Shown: piece by piece, positions 55,461-64,000 of the stretch
Numbering within the stretch: the first letter of the stretch is position 1
Layout: every line of letters starts with the position of its first letter
NCBI GenBank assembly: GCA_963781305.1
Contig: CAWAFL010000013.1
Span: 310,001 to 374,000 of the forward strand
Reading direction: 5' to 3'
DNA length: 64,000 nt
DNA from: DASXMT01 sp963781305
GTDB taxonomy: Bacteria; Actinomycetota; Acidimicrobiia; Acidimicrobiales; RAAP-2
Program-made: the position numbers and the translations under genes
The notes under the pieces: model-generated
What the model was told of the DNA's origin: nothing
Databases searched by the model: none
What the model saw: only the letters and a program-made list of their open reading frames with translations

Positions 55461-55874
55461 CTAGATCGCAGGGCTGTTGTGGTAAGCGGCGACGTGCCAG
55501 CTCCCGTCCCGTTTGGCGAGCACCCAAGTAGCGCGCACCAATGCGTCGCTCGGGACGTCGTCCTGTCCGGGGAAGAGGATCCCGTCTTCACTGACCACGA
55601 TGGCTGTCTCATCAGTGAGGAATCGGATGTCCTGGGGGTGGCTTATCACCCGTGACCCCCGGAGCGGGCCAGCGAACCCCGCTGCCATCGTGGTCCGGAT
55701 CTCCTCACGCCCCTTCTTGTAGATCCCAGGCTGGACCACGCTGGCATCATCAAGGTAGTCGGCCACGAACGCCCCGGCGTCGTTCGCCTCCCACGCCCCG
55801 TAGAGGCGTTTGAGGACGTCGGAAACGGGCTGCCGGTCAACGTCGGAAGCTGTGGTGGAAGTATTGCTAGTCAT
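55461..55874 (-). CDS. SnoaL-like / SgcJ-EcaC family protein
   Basis: This 137-residue alpha+beta cone-fold protein has VSDVLKRLYGAWEANDAGAF, ADYLDDASVVQPG, GREEIRTTMAAGF and ATWVLAKRDGSWHVAAYHNS. The family includes small ligand-binding and isomerase-like proteins; the substrate is unknown. GAGGAG is 4 bp before the ATG at 55874. It lies 184 bp upstream of the DGPF/ECF gene on the same strand. Confidence 0.8.
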   Translation of the reverse strand: MTSNTSTTASDVDRQPVSDVLKRLYGAWEANDAGAFVADYLDDASVVQPGIYKKGREEIRTTMAAGFAGPLRGSRVISHPQDIRFLTDETAIVVSEDGILFPGQDDVPSDALVRATWVLAKRDGSWHVAAYHNSPAI

Positions 55875-56142
55875 TGATCTCCTCGTTTCTTTCCTCGGAG
55901 TGGCGATCACCACCCGTCTCATGGACGGACAGGACCGCTGCGAGAGGACACCCGATCGACGGGAAACCAAAATTGGTCCAGTATTTCTTCCAGCTGCTTC
56001 AAGGGCAGAAGATGCGGTCTTCATACTTCGGCCTTCTGCCGCTACTTCGTGCCCGACAGTTGACAGGCCGATGCCAGTCCCTCCGAACCAGGGACCGAGC
56101 CGCCCGATTGCTGGTGGAGGCCCCGGCTAAGGCAGGTTCACC

Positions 56143-56637
56143 TCAATTCGGGAGGTGGCCGCCTCCGATGTCGACGCCGGCTGCAGAGCTGCGGAGCCGT
56201 TGCGCGGTGACGACTTCGAGGGCATCACGGAGGGCGACGATGCGTTCCTCGCCGAACTGCTCGCCCCACTCGCGCTCGAGCTCATCGATCAGTTGACGCC
56301 CGATCCGATAGGCGTGGTGGCCCTGGGCGGTGAGACGGATGATCTTGGCGCGACCGTCGTCGGGATCCGCCACTCGCTCGAGATAACCGAGCCGTTCGAG
56401 GTCGCTCGTGACCTCACCAACCGACTGTTTTGTCATGTTGGCCAGCTCGGCCAGCTCGGTGAGTCGGGAGCCGTTTTCGGGATCGATGTTCCCGAAAACG
56501 CAGCCGTGACCCGGCCGGATATCGCCCAACCCGACGGTCGCGAGCTTCTGAGCCAGCTCTTCGACAAAGAGGTCGGAGGCCACTTTGAGAAGCCGGATCA
56601 TCGGCGTTCGGGAGAGGGATTCAAATTGAGATTGCAT
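56143..56637 (-). CDS. MarR-family transcriptional regulator
   Basis: The 164-residue winged-helix protein has the recognition region LTELAELANMTKQSVGEVTS, followed by the wing ERVADPDDGRAKIIRLTAQG. Helices at both ends serve for dimerisation. It is divergently arranged with the MFS exporter at 56727 and probably represses it, with release by the exported drug. The intergenic palindrome at 56676-56701 is the likely operator. The ATG at 56637 was chosen by homology; no strong ribosome binding site is visible. Confidence 0.88.
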   Translation of the reverse strand: MQSQFESLSRTPMIRLLKVASDLFVEELAQKLATVGLGDIRPGHGCVFGNIDPENGSRLTELAELANMTKQSVGEVTSDLERLGYLERVADPDDGRAKIIRLTAQGHHAYRIGRQLIDELEREWGEQFGEERIVALRDALEVVTAQRLRSSAAGVDIGGGHLPN

Positions 56638-56675
56638 ATCGTCAGGGAAGCTGATAAGGTCACCATACCAAATGA

Positions 56676-56701
56676 TCAGGGAACCTTGTAACGTTCCCTG
56701 A
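56676..56701. promoter_or_regulatory. Putative MarR operator (9-bp perfect inverted repeat)
   Basis: TCAGGGAAC-8-GTTCCCTGA lies centrally in the 89-bp gap between the marR-type gene and the MFS exporter. A further half-site, TCAGGGAA, is at 56642-56649, close to the marR start. The arrangement fits a dimeric regulator controlling both directions. Confidence 0.7.
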
Positions 56702-56726
56702 CAAGGATAACGCATGGGGAGGCAAG

Positions 56727-58292
56727 ATGGCGCGGAAATGGTGGACCCTCATCGTCGTGAGCGGGGCCACGTTCATGCTGCTGCTCGATATCACCGTGGT
56801 GAACACCGCACTGCCGTCGATAGCCCGGGACCTGCACGCCAGCTTCAACGACCTCCAGTGGGTGATCGACGCCTACACGCTGTCTCTCGCTGCCATCGTC
56901 CTGACCGCCGGCTCGCTGGCCGACCGGCTCGGACGGCGTGCCGTATTCGCCGCCGGTCTCGTCGTGTTCTCGGCCTCCTCCCTGGCCGCTGGACTGGCAC
57001 CGGATGCCCTGTTCCTCAACGTCTCCCGGGCGTTCCAGGGCATCGGCGGTGCGGCGATGTTCGCCGTGTCGCTCGCCCTGGTGGCCCAGGAGTTCCCAGC
57101 CGGGCGCGAACGTGGGACGGCGATGGGCGTCTACGGCGCCACGATCGGCATGTCCGTCGCCGTCGGTCCGCTCGTCGGCGGGGCGCTTACCGACAGCTTG
57201 GGATGGCGATGGGTGTTCTTCATCAACGTGCCGGTGGGGCTGGCCGCTCTCGCGGTGACGTTCCTGAAGGTTCGGGAGTCCCGTGACCCAAAGGCGCGCC
57301 GGATCGACTTGCTCGGGCTGGTGACGCTGAGCAGCGGACTCTTCCTCCTCGTCCTCGCACTGGTGCGCGGAAACGACGACGGATGGACAAGCGCGCTGAT
57401 CGTCGGAGAGCTCGTCGGTGCGGCGGCGCTCCTGGGGTTGTTCATCGTGATCGAACGAGCCGTTACCGAGCCGATGCTGCCGCTTGCCCTCTTCCGCCGG
57501 CGAGCGTTCACGGGGGTCCAGGTCGCCGCCTTCGCGGTCTCCGTCTCGCTCTTCTCGCTGTTCCTCTATCTGACTTTGTACCTGCAGGACTACCTCCACT
57601 ATTCGCCCCTCCAGGCAGGGCTTCGGTACCTCCCGATCACGATTGGCGCGTTCATCGCCGCGCCGGTCGCAGGCGCTCTGCTCGGTCGAGTCCACGCCCG
57701 CGTTCTGATGGCGATCGGTCTGGCGGGGACGGGCGCCGGCCTTCTCTTGATGTCGGGTCTCGGTCAAAGTTCGGGCTGGACAGCGCTGCTGCCCGGTTTC
57801 ATCATCGCCGGCCTCGCGATCGGCATCCTCAACCCCGTGATCGCCGATGTGGCGCTGAGCGTTGTGCCCAAGGAGCGAAGTGGAATGGCAGCCGGAGTCA
57901 ACGACACCTTCCGTCAGTTGGGGGTGGCCTTGGGCACGGCCGTGTGGGGCGCGATCTTCCTCGCACGCGGAACGAGCACGGTCGGTGCCCTCCTGGCCGG
58001 CACATCCGCCGGTACCGGCGGGCGGCCCCGCCAGCTCGTCGAAGCATTCTCCGGCGGTGGGTTCGCCGCGGCAACGCACGCGATTCCTTCCCGTGCCCGA
58101 CCGGCGGTCATCGCCGCAACCCACCAGGGGTTCCTCACCGGCCTCAACACGATCCTTACAGTTGGAGGCGTGGTGGCACTCGTCGGGGCGGTACTGGCGC
58201 TATGGCTGGTTCGCGAGCGAGAGATTGAACGGGGCGAAGAAGTTGAGGTCGCCACCCCAAGCGCTGAGCTCCTCGAGTATGTCCGGCCATGA
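56727..58292 (+). CDS. MFS exporter, DHA2 (14-TM) type
   Basis: The 521-residue transporter has the TM1 motif FMLLLDITVVNTALPSIARD, motif A AGSLADRLGRRAVF, a TM5 motif C-type stretch GATIGMSVAVGPLVGGALTD and GWRWVFFINVPVG after it. It has about 14 helices. GGGGAGG lies 4-5 bp before the ATG. It is divergent from the MarR regulator, a classic drug-inducible efflux arrangement. It is followed by a lipase remnant. Confidence 0.9.
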   Translation: MARKWWTLIVVSGATFMLLLDITVVNTALPSIARDLHASFNDLQWVIDAYTLSLAAIVLTAGSLADRLGRRAVFAAGLVVFSASSLAAGLAPDALFLNVSRAFQGIGGAAMFAVSLALVAQEFPAGRERGTAMGVYGATIGMSVAVGPLVGGALTDSLGWRWVFFINVPVGLAALAVTFLKVRESRDPKARRIDLLGLVTLSSGLFLLVLALVRGNDDGWTSALIVGELVGAAALLGLFIVIERAVTEPMLPLALFRRRAFTGVQVAAFAVSVSLFSLFLYLTLYLQDYLHYSPLQAGLRYLPITIGAFIAAPVAGALLGRVHARVLMAIGLAGTGAGLLLMSGLGQSSGWTALLPGFIIAGLAIGILNPVIADVALSVVPKERSGMAAGVNDTFRQLGVALGTAVWGAIFLARGTSTVGALLAGTSAGTGGRPRQLVEAFSGGGFAAATHAIPSRARPAVIAATHQGFLTGLNTILTVGGVVALVGAVLALWLVREREIERGEEVEVATPSAELLEYVRP

Positions 58293-58304
58293 TCGAGATC
58301 ACGG

Positions 58305-58420
58305 TAGAAAACGAATACTGCGGTCGGCGGGTTGACGCAGTTGAGGTCACGGTGGACGGCGCCGACCGGGCGAACGTGATTCTCTACTGCCACGGTGGCG
58401 TGTACGTCATCGGCTCGACG
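58305..58420 (+). pseudogene. Fragment of a family IV lipase gene
   Basis: About 105 bp are strongly similar at DNA level to 50167-50277 of the intact esterase gene. They encode VEVTVDGADRANVILYCHGG followed by VYVIGS, including the oxyanion HGG motif. Both the beginning and the rest of the lipase are missing. It looks like a recombination remnant left behind the MFS gene. Confidence 0.75.
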
Positions 58421-58476
58421 GCGAAGCGTTCACCGCGCCCTTCGGCCCAGGTCCGGGCCCGCTCGACTATCGCACC

Positions 58477-58887
58477 GTGATGGACGCGCCGGGCATGGGA
58501 TACTTGGGTATGGCCCCGGAAGTCGCGCCCCCGGCTGGATTCCACTCGGTGACGCCGCGCATGGTCGTCAACGACGTGCCGGCCGAGGTCGAGTTCCTTC
58601 GCTTCGTATTCGACGCCGCCGGGGAGGTCCACGCCGACCGGCCAGCCGAGATCCGCATCGGTGACTCACTCGTAATGGTGACTTCAGCCCGCGAGCGCGA
58701 GCCATTTCCTGCATTTCTCTACATCTATGTGGAGGACGCTGACAGCTCCTACCGGCGCGCCCTCGGTGCCGGTGCGGTCAGCATCGAAGAGCCCCTCGAT
58801 ACGCCCTATGGCGACCGCCGAGGGATGGTTCGCGACCCGTCCGGCAACGTCTTCCAGATCGCTCACCGGATGGCCGTGGGGGACTGA
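58477..58887 (+). CDS. VOC-family (PhnB-like) protein
   Basis: The 136-residue protein has HSVTPRMVVNDVPAEVEFLR, a short LVMVTSAR strand, AFLYIYVEDADSSYRRALGA and the final GDRRGMVRDPSGNVFQIAHR with VOC metal-ligand positions. It resembles the PhnB/'glyoxalase-like' branch. The start is uncertain (GTG 58477 or ATG 58495); no clear ribosome binding site is seen. Confidence 0.78.
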   Translation: MMDAPGMGYLGMAPEVAPPAGFHSVTPRMVVNDVPAEVEFLRFVFDAAGEVHADRPAEIRIGDSLVMVTSAREREPFPAFLYIYVEDADSSYRRALGAGAVSIEEPLDTPYGDRRGMVRDPSGNVFQIAHRMAVGD

Positions 58888-59043
58888 CGCTAGATTGCAG
58901 CTTCGCGAGCCCATCCCTGAACGGCCGGCGCTGCGATCGAGGTCTCCGAGTGCAGTCTTGAGGTCACGCAGCTTCAACCTGATGGATCTCGGCTACGAGA
59001 TGGCGGGGCGCCAAAGGGGGATCAGGAGCTAGAGTCCAGAGCA

Positions 59044-60888
59044 ATGCCCTCAAAGATCGAGGACTACGCCATCATCGGCGACACGAAAACCGTCGCCCTC
59101 GTCGATCTCACCGGGTCCATCGACTGGTGGTGCGCGCCACGAATCGACTCCGGTGCCGCCTTCGCTGCTCTGCTCGGCGACGCGGGTAACGGACGGTGGC
59201 AGTTGGCTCCGAAAGGCGACGTGACCAAGGTCACTCGCCATTATGAACCGGAAACCTTGATTCTCGAGACGATCTTCGAAACGTCGACGGGCTCGGTTTC
59301 GGTGTCCGACTTCATGCCGCCGAACGATGGTCACTCGATGATCCACCGCATCGTCGAGGGTCGCAGTGGCACCGTCGAGATGCAGATGGAGCTGACCGTG
59401 CGTTACGAGTACGGTGTCATCACGCCTTGGGCCACCGCCAGCGGTGACGGCCTCGTTCTCGTCGCCGCCCGCGACGGCCTGCGCCTGCACAGTCCCGTCC
59501 CTCTCGTTGGCACGGACAACAGCACCGGTACCTCTTTTTCCGTGTCGGTCGACACGCGCCGTTCCTTTTCGCTCTCCTGGTTCCCTTCGGTGTCCCATGC
59601 CCCGCTTCCCATCGACAGCCTCGCAGCCCGCAACCACACGCGGCACTACTGGAAGGACTGGATTGGACGCTGCACCTACACGGGCGGCTCGCGTGACCTG
59701 GTCGTGCGCTCGCTGCTCACCTTGAAGGCCCTCATCTTCGAGCCCAGCGGCGCCGTCTGCGCGGCGGCCACGACCTCGCTGCCCGAGACCATCGGGGGCA
59801 ACCGGAACTGGGACTACCGCTACTCCTGGCTCCGGGACGCGACCTTCACCCTTCACGCCCTGTTGGTCTCCGGATACACCGACGAGGCGGCAGCGTGGGT
59901 GGGCTGGCTCCGCCGGGCCGTTGCCGGGACCCCCGGGGAGATGCAGATCATGTACGGCGTCGACGGAGAACGGCGACTCCCAGAGTTCGAACTCGACCAC
60001 CTCTCCGGCTATGAGGGCTCGACGCCCGTCCGTATCGGCAACGACGCGGTGACCCAGCTTCAGCTTGACGTCTACGGCGAGGTCCTGGACGCTGCCGCCA
60101 CCTACTGGAAGAGCTCCATCCCGAAAGAGTCCAACGTATCGCCGGATCAGGTGTTGGCGATCCTCGATCACCTCGAGACGGTGTGGCCCGAGCCCGATAA
60201 CGGTATCTGGGAGGTACGCGGCCCGCGGCGGCACTTCACCCATTCAAAGATCATGGCCTGGGTGGCCTTCGACCGTGCCGTCCTCCTGGCGGAGGACGGT
60301 GTATTGCCGAAGGAAACCGTGGACCATTGGCGGCACGTGCGCGACGAAATCCATGCGGAAGTCTGCGAGAAGGGTTTCGACCCTGAGCTCAACTCGTTCA
60401 CCCAGTACTACGGCTCGAAGCTGCTCGACGCGAGCCTGCTCATGCTAGCGACGGTTGGCTTCCTGCCGCCTGATGACCCGCGGGTCGCCGGTACCGTCGA
60501 AGCGATCCAGAAGGGCCTGGTTACTGATGGCTTCGTCCGCCGGTATCAGACCGACACCGACGAGGATGTCGACGGCCTGAAAGGGACCGAGGGTGCCTTC
60601 TTGATGACGAGCTTCTGGCTCGCCGACAACCTCGTGCTGCTCGGACGCCGCGACGAGGCAAGGGAGATGTTCGAGCGGCTCTGTGGACTCTGCAACGACG
60701 TCGGTCTCCTCTCCGAGGAGTACGACCCGAAGGCCGATCGGCTGCTCGGGAACTTCCCACAGGCTTTCTCCCACGTAGCCCTGATCAACACGGCCGCCAA
60801 CCTCTCGATGGCCGAGCGCGGCCCCTCGGCGATGCGCAGTCGCCGTTACCGCCCTTCGCCCCCAGGTCGGAGTGCTTCAACAGGCTGA
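59044..60888 (+). CDS. Glycoside hydrolase family 15 (trehalase/glucoamylase type)
   Basis: The 614-residue protein begins KIEDYAIIGDTKTVALVDLTGSIDWWCAPR, the usual bacterial GH15 N-terminus. Its catalytic (alpha/alpha)6 domain holds GGNRNWDYRYSWLRDATFTL, general acid Glu390 in NGIWEVRG and general base Glu516 in GTEGAFLM. Members in Actinobacteria hydrolyse trehalose or alpha-glucans in the cytoplasm; no signal peptide is seen. It stands apart from the neighbouring stress genes functionally. Confidence 0.92.
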   Translation: MPSKIEDYAIIGDTKTVALVDLTGSIDWWCAPRIDSGAAFAALLGDAGNGRWQLAPKGDVTKVTRHYEPETLILETIFETSTGSVSVSDFMPPNDGHSMIHRIVEGRSGTVEMQMELTVRYEYGVITPWATASGDGLVLVAARDGLRLHSPVPLVGTDNSTGTSFSVSVDTRRSFSLSWFPSVSHAPLPIDSLAARNHTRHYWKDWIGRCTYTGGSRDLVVRSLLTLKALIFEPSGAVCAAATTSLPETIGGNRNWDYRYSWLRDATFTLHALLVSGYTDEAAAWVGWLRRAVAGTPGEMQIMYGVDGERRLPEFELDHLSGYEGSTPVRIGNDAVTQLQLDVYGEVLDAAATYWKSSIPKESNVSPDQVLAILDHLETVWPEPDNGIWEVRGPRRHFTHSKIMAWVAFDRAVLLAEDGVLPKETVDHWRHVRDEIHAEVCEKGFDPELNSFTQYYGSKLLDASLLMLATVGFLPPDDPRVAGTVEAIQKGLVTDGFVRRYQTDTDEDVDGLKGTEGAFLMTSFWLADNLVLLGRRDEAREMFERLCGLCNDVGLLSEEYDPKADRLLGNFPQAFSHVALINTAANLSMAERGPSAMRSRRYRPSPPGRSASTG

Positions 60889-60978
60889 ACGATGATCTCA
60901 TGAGTTTGAGGATCGACGTGAGAGCGGTGTACCCGGCACATCCGAACAAACCAGATCCCGAGAGCTTGGAGGCACTTT

Positions 60979-61416
60979 ATGTCCGAAGATGGAACGACGA
61001 CATACGAGATGGCCATTACCCATTTCATTGTTTCGGGCGACGTGGAGTGCTCGTGCCGGTTCTATACCGAAGTGCTCGGCGGAACGCTCATCCGCTCGGG
61101 TGAACCGTCGTACGTGGCCCTCGCCAACAGCTGGATGATCATCAACGTCGGTGGTGGACCGACGGACGACAAACCCACAGTCACGCTCGAGACACCACCC
61201 GATCCGGACCGCACGAGCAGCTTCTTGAACATCCGGGTCTCGGATATCCAGGCCGTCTACGCGGAATGGAGCGCGCGAGGTGCCCAGTTCCTTACGCCAC
61301 CAAAGCAGCACAAAACCGAGCTCCGCTGCTACATACGCGACCCCGATGGCTACCTCATTGAAGTCGGTCAAACCACGCTGCCCGGCGGCTGGAGGCGGTT
61401 CCTGATCCAGCCATGA
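60979..61416 (+). CDS. VOC-family protein, single-domain relative of the tandem VOC protein
   Basis: The 145-residue protein has ITHFIVSGDVECSCRFYTEV, NSWMIINVGGGPTDDKP and SARGAQFLTPPKQHKTELRC, then DPDGYLIEVGQTT. It is nearly the same domain as each half of the protein at 36472-37383. GGAGG lies 6 bp before the ATG. The function is unknown beyond the glyoxalase fold. Confidence 0.85.
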   Translation: MSEDGTTTYEMAITHFIVSGDVECSCRFYTEVLGGTLIRSGEPSYVALANSWMIINVGGGPTDDKPTVTLETPPDPDRTSSFLNIRVSDIQAVYAEWSARGAQFLTPPKQHKTELRCYIRDPDGYLIEVGQTTLPGGWRRFLIQP

Positions 61417-61459
61417 CATCCCCGTCGAGTCGGCCTTCGACGCGTCTACGGTCAGAGAC

Positions 61460-61918
61460 TTAGACCGCGGTCACGACGTTCCGCACGAGGGCGTCCAGCG
61501 AGGCGCGCATCTCACGCTGGAGGGCGGGGCGCCGCAGATGGACGAGCAGGTGTCTGCGCCAGAAGGTGAGCGGCTCGAGGTCGACCGACATCGTCACTCG
61601 GGTCCCCTCGGCCGAGGGTTCGAGCTGCCATTCCCAGACAGCGTACGAGGGATTGCCATCGTCGCTTTGGGACCGATAGGCGAAGCGACCCCCGGCCTTG
61701 TCAACGACGCAGGCCTCGGACCGGCTGACCCAGCTGCGCCCCATGGCGTGGACCTTGACCTTCCAGATCGATCCCGAACGTAGCGGCGCGTCCGGGGCGA
61801 CGATGACTTCGGTGATGGCTCGGTTCCACTGTGGGAGACGGCCCAAGTCGGTGATTTGAGCGAACAGTGCATCGCGGTCCGCGGACGAGTGAGCAGATGC
61901 TGATATCCGGTAGGTCAT
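61460..61918 (-). CDS. SRPBCC (START-like) family protein
   Basis: The 152-residue polyketide-cyclase/START-like protein begins YRISASAHSSADRDALFAQI and has LGRLPQWNRAITEVIVAPDA, then GTRVTMSVDLEPLTFWRRHL and an amphipathic C-terminal helix. Such folds bind hydrophobic ligands. It lies 43 bp downstream of the HD-GYP/LuxR gene on the same strand, so the two may be co-transcribed. Confidence 0.8.
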   Translation of the reverse strand: MTYRISASAHSSADRDALFAQITDLGRLPQWNRAITEVIVAPDAPLRSGSIWKVKVHAMGRSWVSRSEACVVDKAGGRFAYRSQSDDGNPSYAVWEWQLEPSAEGTRVTMSVDLEPLTFWRRHLLVHLRRPALQREMRASLDALVRNVVTAV

Positions 61919-61961
61919 GAGTTCCACGGTACGGAAGTTGGTCCGTCGGGAAATCGGGTGT

Positions 61962-63551
61962 TCACCTGATTTGTGGGAGATCTTCCGTGGCACCGGTGGT
62001 GACGAGGCCGTGCTTGGCGGCGAAGAGGCTCGCGAGCGCCCGGTTGGTAACGCCGAGCTTGGTATAGATGTGCTCCACGTGGGTGCCTGCCGTCTTCGGT
62101 GAAATGGTGAGGGTCGCGGCGATCTGTTTGTTGGTCTGCCCTCGTGCCACCAGGCGGAGGATCTCGACCTCCCGGGTGGTGAGCCCGGCCGGCCACTCAC
62201 GTCGCTTGGCCGGGCGGTGCCCGGCGGCGGCGAGGACGGCGGCAGTGGCATCGGCGTCGAGGCGCCCGGCGCGCACCTCGGCGAGGAGGTTGCCGGCCGC
62301 CTGGTTTGTGTTCCTGGCCTCGTTATAAGGGCGCGGCTCGATGAGTGTCTGGTAGCTGTCGGCAGCCGCCAGCAATCGTCCCGCCGGGGTGATGTCGGCG
62401 CCAGTCAGCTGACGGGGGTAACCCGAACCGTCGAGGTGTTCGTGGTGCTGCACCGCCACGGCCCCGAGGGGTGCCAAGGCGGCGGACGAGGCAAGCATCC
62501 GCTCACCGAGGTATACGTGCATGCGGGCTCGCTCCTGCTCGGCCGGCGTCAACTGGTCCTGCTTGTCCCAGACCGTATTGGGCACGCCCAGTTTGCCGAG
62601 GTCGTGGACGAGGGCGGCTCGCTTCACCAAGGAGGTATCGGCGGCATCGAGCCCGTAGGCCGAGGCGGCCCTTGAAACCAGGTCGGAGACGGCGCGGGAG
62701 TGGCCGATCGTGAACGGTGACTTCACATCGCAGAAGTCGGCCACGGACTCGAGGGCGGCGTCGAGGTCGTTACCGGCGAGCCAGTAGCGGGAGGCTGGCT
62801 CCGCGCTCAGCACCGCCTTCCAGGGCTCCACCGCGCCAAGCTCGCCGAAGAGCGACTCGGCCGAGGAGGCGAAGAGGTTGACGAGCTCGGGGTCGAACTG
62901 GGTCCCGGATCGCTGGCATGCCACGGAGACGGCGGCGCCGACTCCTCCGGCCCGGTGGAAGACCTCGACCACGTCGGCCAGGTTCACCAGCCGAGCCGTC
63001 GCCAGGATCTCATCCCCTTTGAGGCCTTTCGGGATACCGCGGCCGTCCCAACGCTCAAAGCTCTGCTCGACCGTGTCCCGCACGACGGCGTCGAGACCCA
63101 GCTCGGACATGAGGTCGTCGGCCGCTCGCCAATGGTTCTCCAGCATGGACTCGGCTGCTCGCCTGCCTTCTCCCATGAACGAGGGGACCAGTCCCAGCCT
63201 GTGGTGCCACGCCATCCCGTTGCCAAGATGGCGCATCATGAACGCCGGACCAGAAGCAGCAGTGTGGAAGTCGGTGCGGCGGAAGTCAGCTTTCAGGACC
63301 GTTTCGTCGCCAAACCACTTGGCCTGCTCGTAGGCATCGATGTGGCAGCCGACCCACGCCACAAGAGAACCGAAGAACACTGCCTGGCGATCGTCGGCAC
63401 CCAGGCCGACTCGATCGGCGAGGTCGAGGGCGATCAGGTTCTGGCGCAGCACGTGCTCCATCGGCTGGCCCATGCCCAAGTCGGCGCCGAAGGAGAGCAC
63501 ACCGAGCAGTTCGGACAGCCTTACGCCAGTGGGGGCATCTCGGGTTGCCAC
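61962..63551 (-). CDS. HD-GYP phosphodiesterase domain fused to a LuxR-type HTH
   Basis: In this 529-residue protein the N-terminal half is an HD-like helical region containing ERWDGRGIPKGLKGDEI. Residues ~270-430 are a second HD domain with His316-Asp317 in LVHDLGKLGVPN and HHEHLDGSGYP, the HD-GYP signature of c-di-GMP phosphodiesterases. The C-terminus (~455-515) is a LuxR HTH (LTTREVEILRLVARGQTNKQ). The fusion suggests direct control of transcription by a cyclic-dinucleotide or related ligand. Start is the ATG at 63551. Confidence 0.88.
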   Translation of the reverse strand: MATRDAPTGVRLSELLGVLSFGADLGMGQPMEHVLRQNLIALDLADRVGLGADDRQAVFFGSLVAWVGCHIDAYEQAKWFGDETVLKADFRRTDFHTAASGPAFMMRHLGNGMAWHHRLGLVPSFMGEGRRAAESMLENHWRAADDLMSELGLDAVVRDTVEQSFERWDGRGIPKGLKGDEILATARLVNLADVVEVFHRAGGVGAAVSVACQRSGTQFDPELVNLFASSAESLFGELGAVEPWKAVLSAEPASRYWLAGNDLDAALESVADFCDVKSPFTIGHSRAVSDLVSRAASAYGLDAADTSLVKRAALVHDLGKLGVPNTVWDKQDQLTPAEQERARMHVYLGERMLASSAALAPLGAVAVQHHEHLDGSGYPRQLTGADITPAGRLLAAADSYQTLIEPRPYNEARNTNQAAGNLLAEVRAGRLDADATAAVLAAAGHRPAKRREWPAGLTTREVEILRLVARGQTNKQIAATLTISPKTAGTHVEHIYTKLGVTNRALASLFAAKHGLVTTGATEDLPQIR

Positions 63552-63622
63552 CGCGCCAATCTAGGGCGTCCGGCCCCCGCTGCGCGGATTGTGCCTTCAC
63601 GGGAGCCACTGGACAAAGGCAT

Positions 63623-64000
63623 TCAGACGGCCATGGTGACCTGCAGGAACGTCGCCGGGATGGACGTCGATCCCGGTTCACCGGTCGTGTTCTGGGAGAC
63701 GAAGAGGTCCTCCAGCTCCTTGTGCAAGGACTCAACGCGTCCCGAGGCATCCGCCGCGGCGTAGGCATTCATGGTCGGCCCGTAGTAGGTGCGGAACGCG
63801 GCCAGCAGCTCGGCTGGTGCTCCGGGGTACTCGAACGTGTACGTTCGACGCTCAAACCCAATCCGGTCCGCTGCCACCCCGGCCCGGCCGAAGCGCTCGA
63901 CGACGTCCTGCTCGACTCCCCACGTCATCGGGCTCACGAAGCCCTCGGGTGGCGGCGGAGAATAGGCGCCCGAGATCCTCAGGATGTCGGCCACCAGGGT
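63623..64000 (-). CDS. SAM-dependent methyltransferase, C-terminal part (partial, 5' end off window)
   Basis: The 126 codons visible contain RRTYTFEYPGAPAELLAAFR, TYYGPTMNAYAAADASGR and STSIPATFLQVTMAV, which match the C-terminal region of a class I methyltransferase family common in Actinobacteria. The SAM-binding glycine motif would lie beyond the right edge. The frame remains open to the window end. Confidence 0.7.
   Translation of the reverse strand, partial: TLVADILRISGAYSPPPPEGFVSPMTWGVEQDVVERFGRAGVAADRIGFERRTYTFEYPGAPAELLAAFRTYYGPTMNAYAAADASGRVESLHKELEDLFVSQNTTGEPGSTSIPATFLQVTMAV

Noticed and set aside
59050..60243. A 397-codon minus-strand frame under the GH15 gene
   Set aside because: The plus strand carries all GH15 motifs; the minus-strand translation is low-complexity Gly/Val/Arg/His.

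Overview
The window is high-GC DNA from an actinobacterium, most likely of the class Acidimicrobiia or a close relative. Supporting evidence is two WhiB-type Fe-S regulators, a large UPF0182 membrane protein, a DivIVA-type coiled-coil protein, an F420-associated DUF2342-type protein, large LuxR regulators of the LAL type, frequent GTG/TTG starts and an initiator tRNA without an encoded CCA. The lineage is inferred from gene content, not from a search.

Bases 1-20,114 read as intact, tightly packed core chromosome. They hold a succinate dehydrogenase anchor and flavoprotein (the latter running off the left edge), a MoxR/ChlI-type AAA ATPase with its VWA partner, two whiB genes around a glutamate formiminotransferase, an active HtrA-type protease, a catalytically dead HtrA homologue in an operon with the DUF2342-type protein, mreB, a HEAT-repeat protein, a PDZ-Lon secreted-type protease, a DivIVA-like protein with a phage MuF-like zinc-ligand tail, and a UPF0182 protein. 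The block ends at an initiator tRNA-Met gene (20,041-20,114).

Right of the tRNA the character changes. A 22-bp perfect inverted repeat lies 13 bp past the tRNA, followed by about 44 kb of accessory genes: FAD and NADPH oxidoreductases, VOC (glyoxalase-fold) proteins, a universal stress protein, alpha/beta hydrolases, two MFS exporters and many regulators. Between 26.9 and 51.6 kb five genes each carry one single-base frameshift (LAL regulator, amidase, cNMP-binding histidine kinase, UbiB kinase, FMN reductase). A sixth, in a G7 tract at 54.95 kb, fuses a DGPF/YCII protein to its ECF sigma factor. Truncated remnants (VOC, YCII, lipase) accompany them, so this looks like an island undergoing turnover, although sequencing indels cannot be excluded for the frameshifts.

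Two related redox modules are visible. Module A (24,990 down to 22,874) is VOC protein, small WPDWYA protein, FAD/dithiol oxidoreductase. Module B (34,844 up to 38,047) is VOC remnant, WPDWYA protein, FAD/dithiol oxidoreductase, tandem VOC protein, NADP(F420)-type reductase. Signalling genes include a receiver/thioredoxin-reductase-like fusion next to a cNMP-binding histidine kinase, a Clp-N/helix-turn-helix regulator with a leaderless promoter embedded in a three-half-site operator, a MarR/MFS divergent pair with a clear palindrome, and an HD-GYP/LuxR fusion. The window closes inside a methyltransferase gene. I see no CRISPR array, rRNA, transposase or complete prophage.
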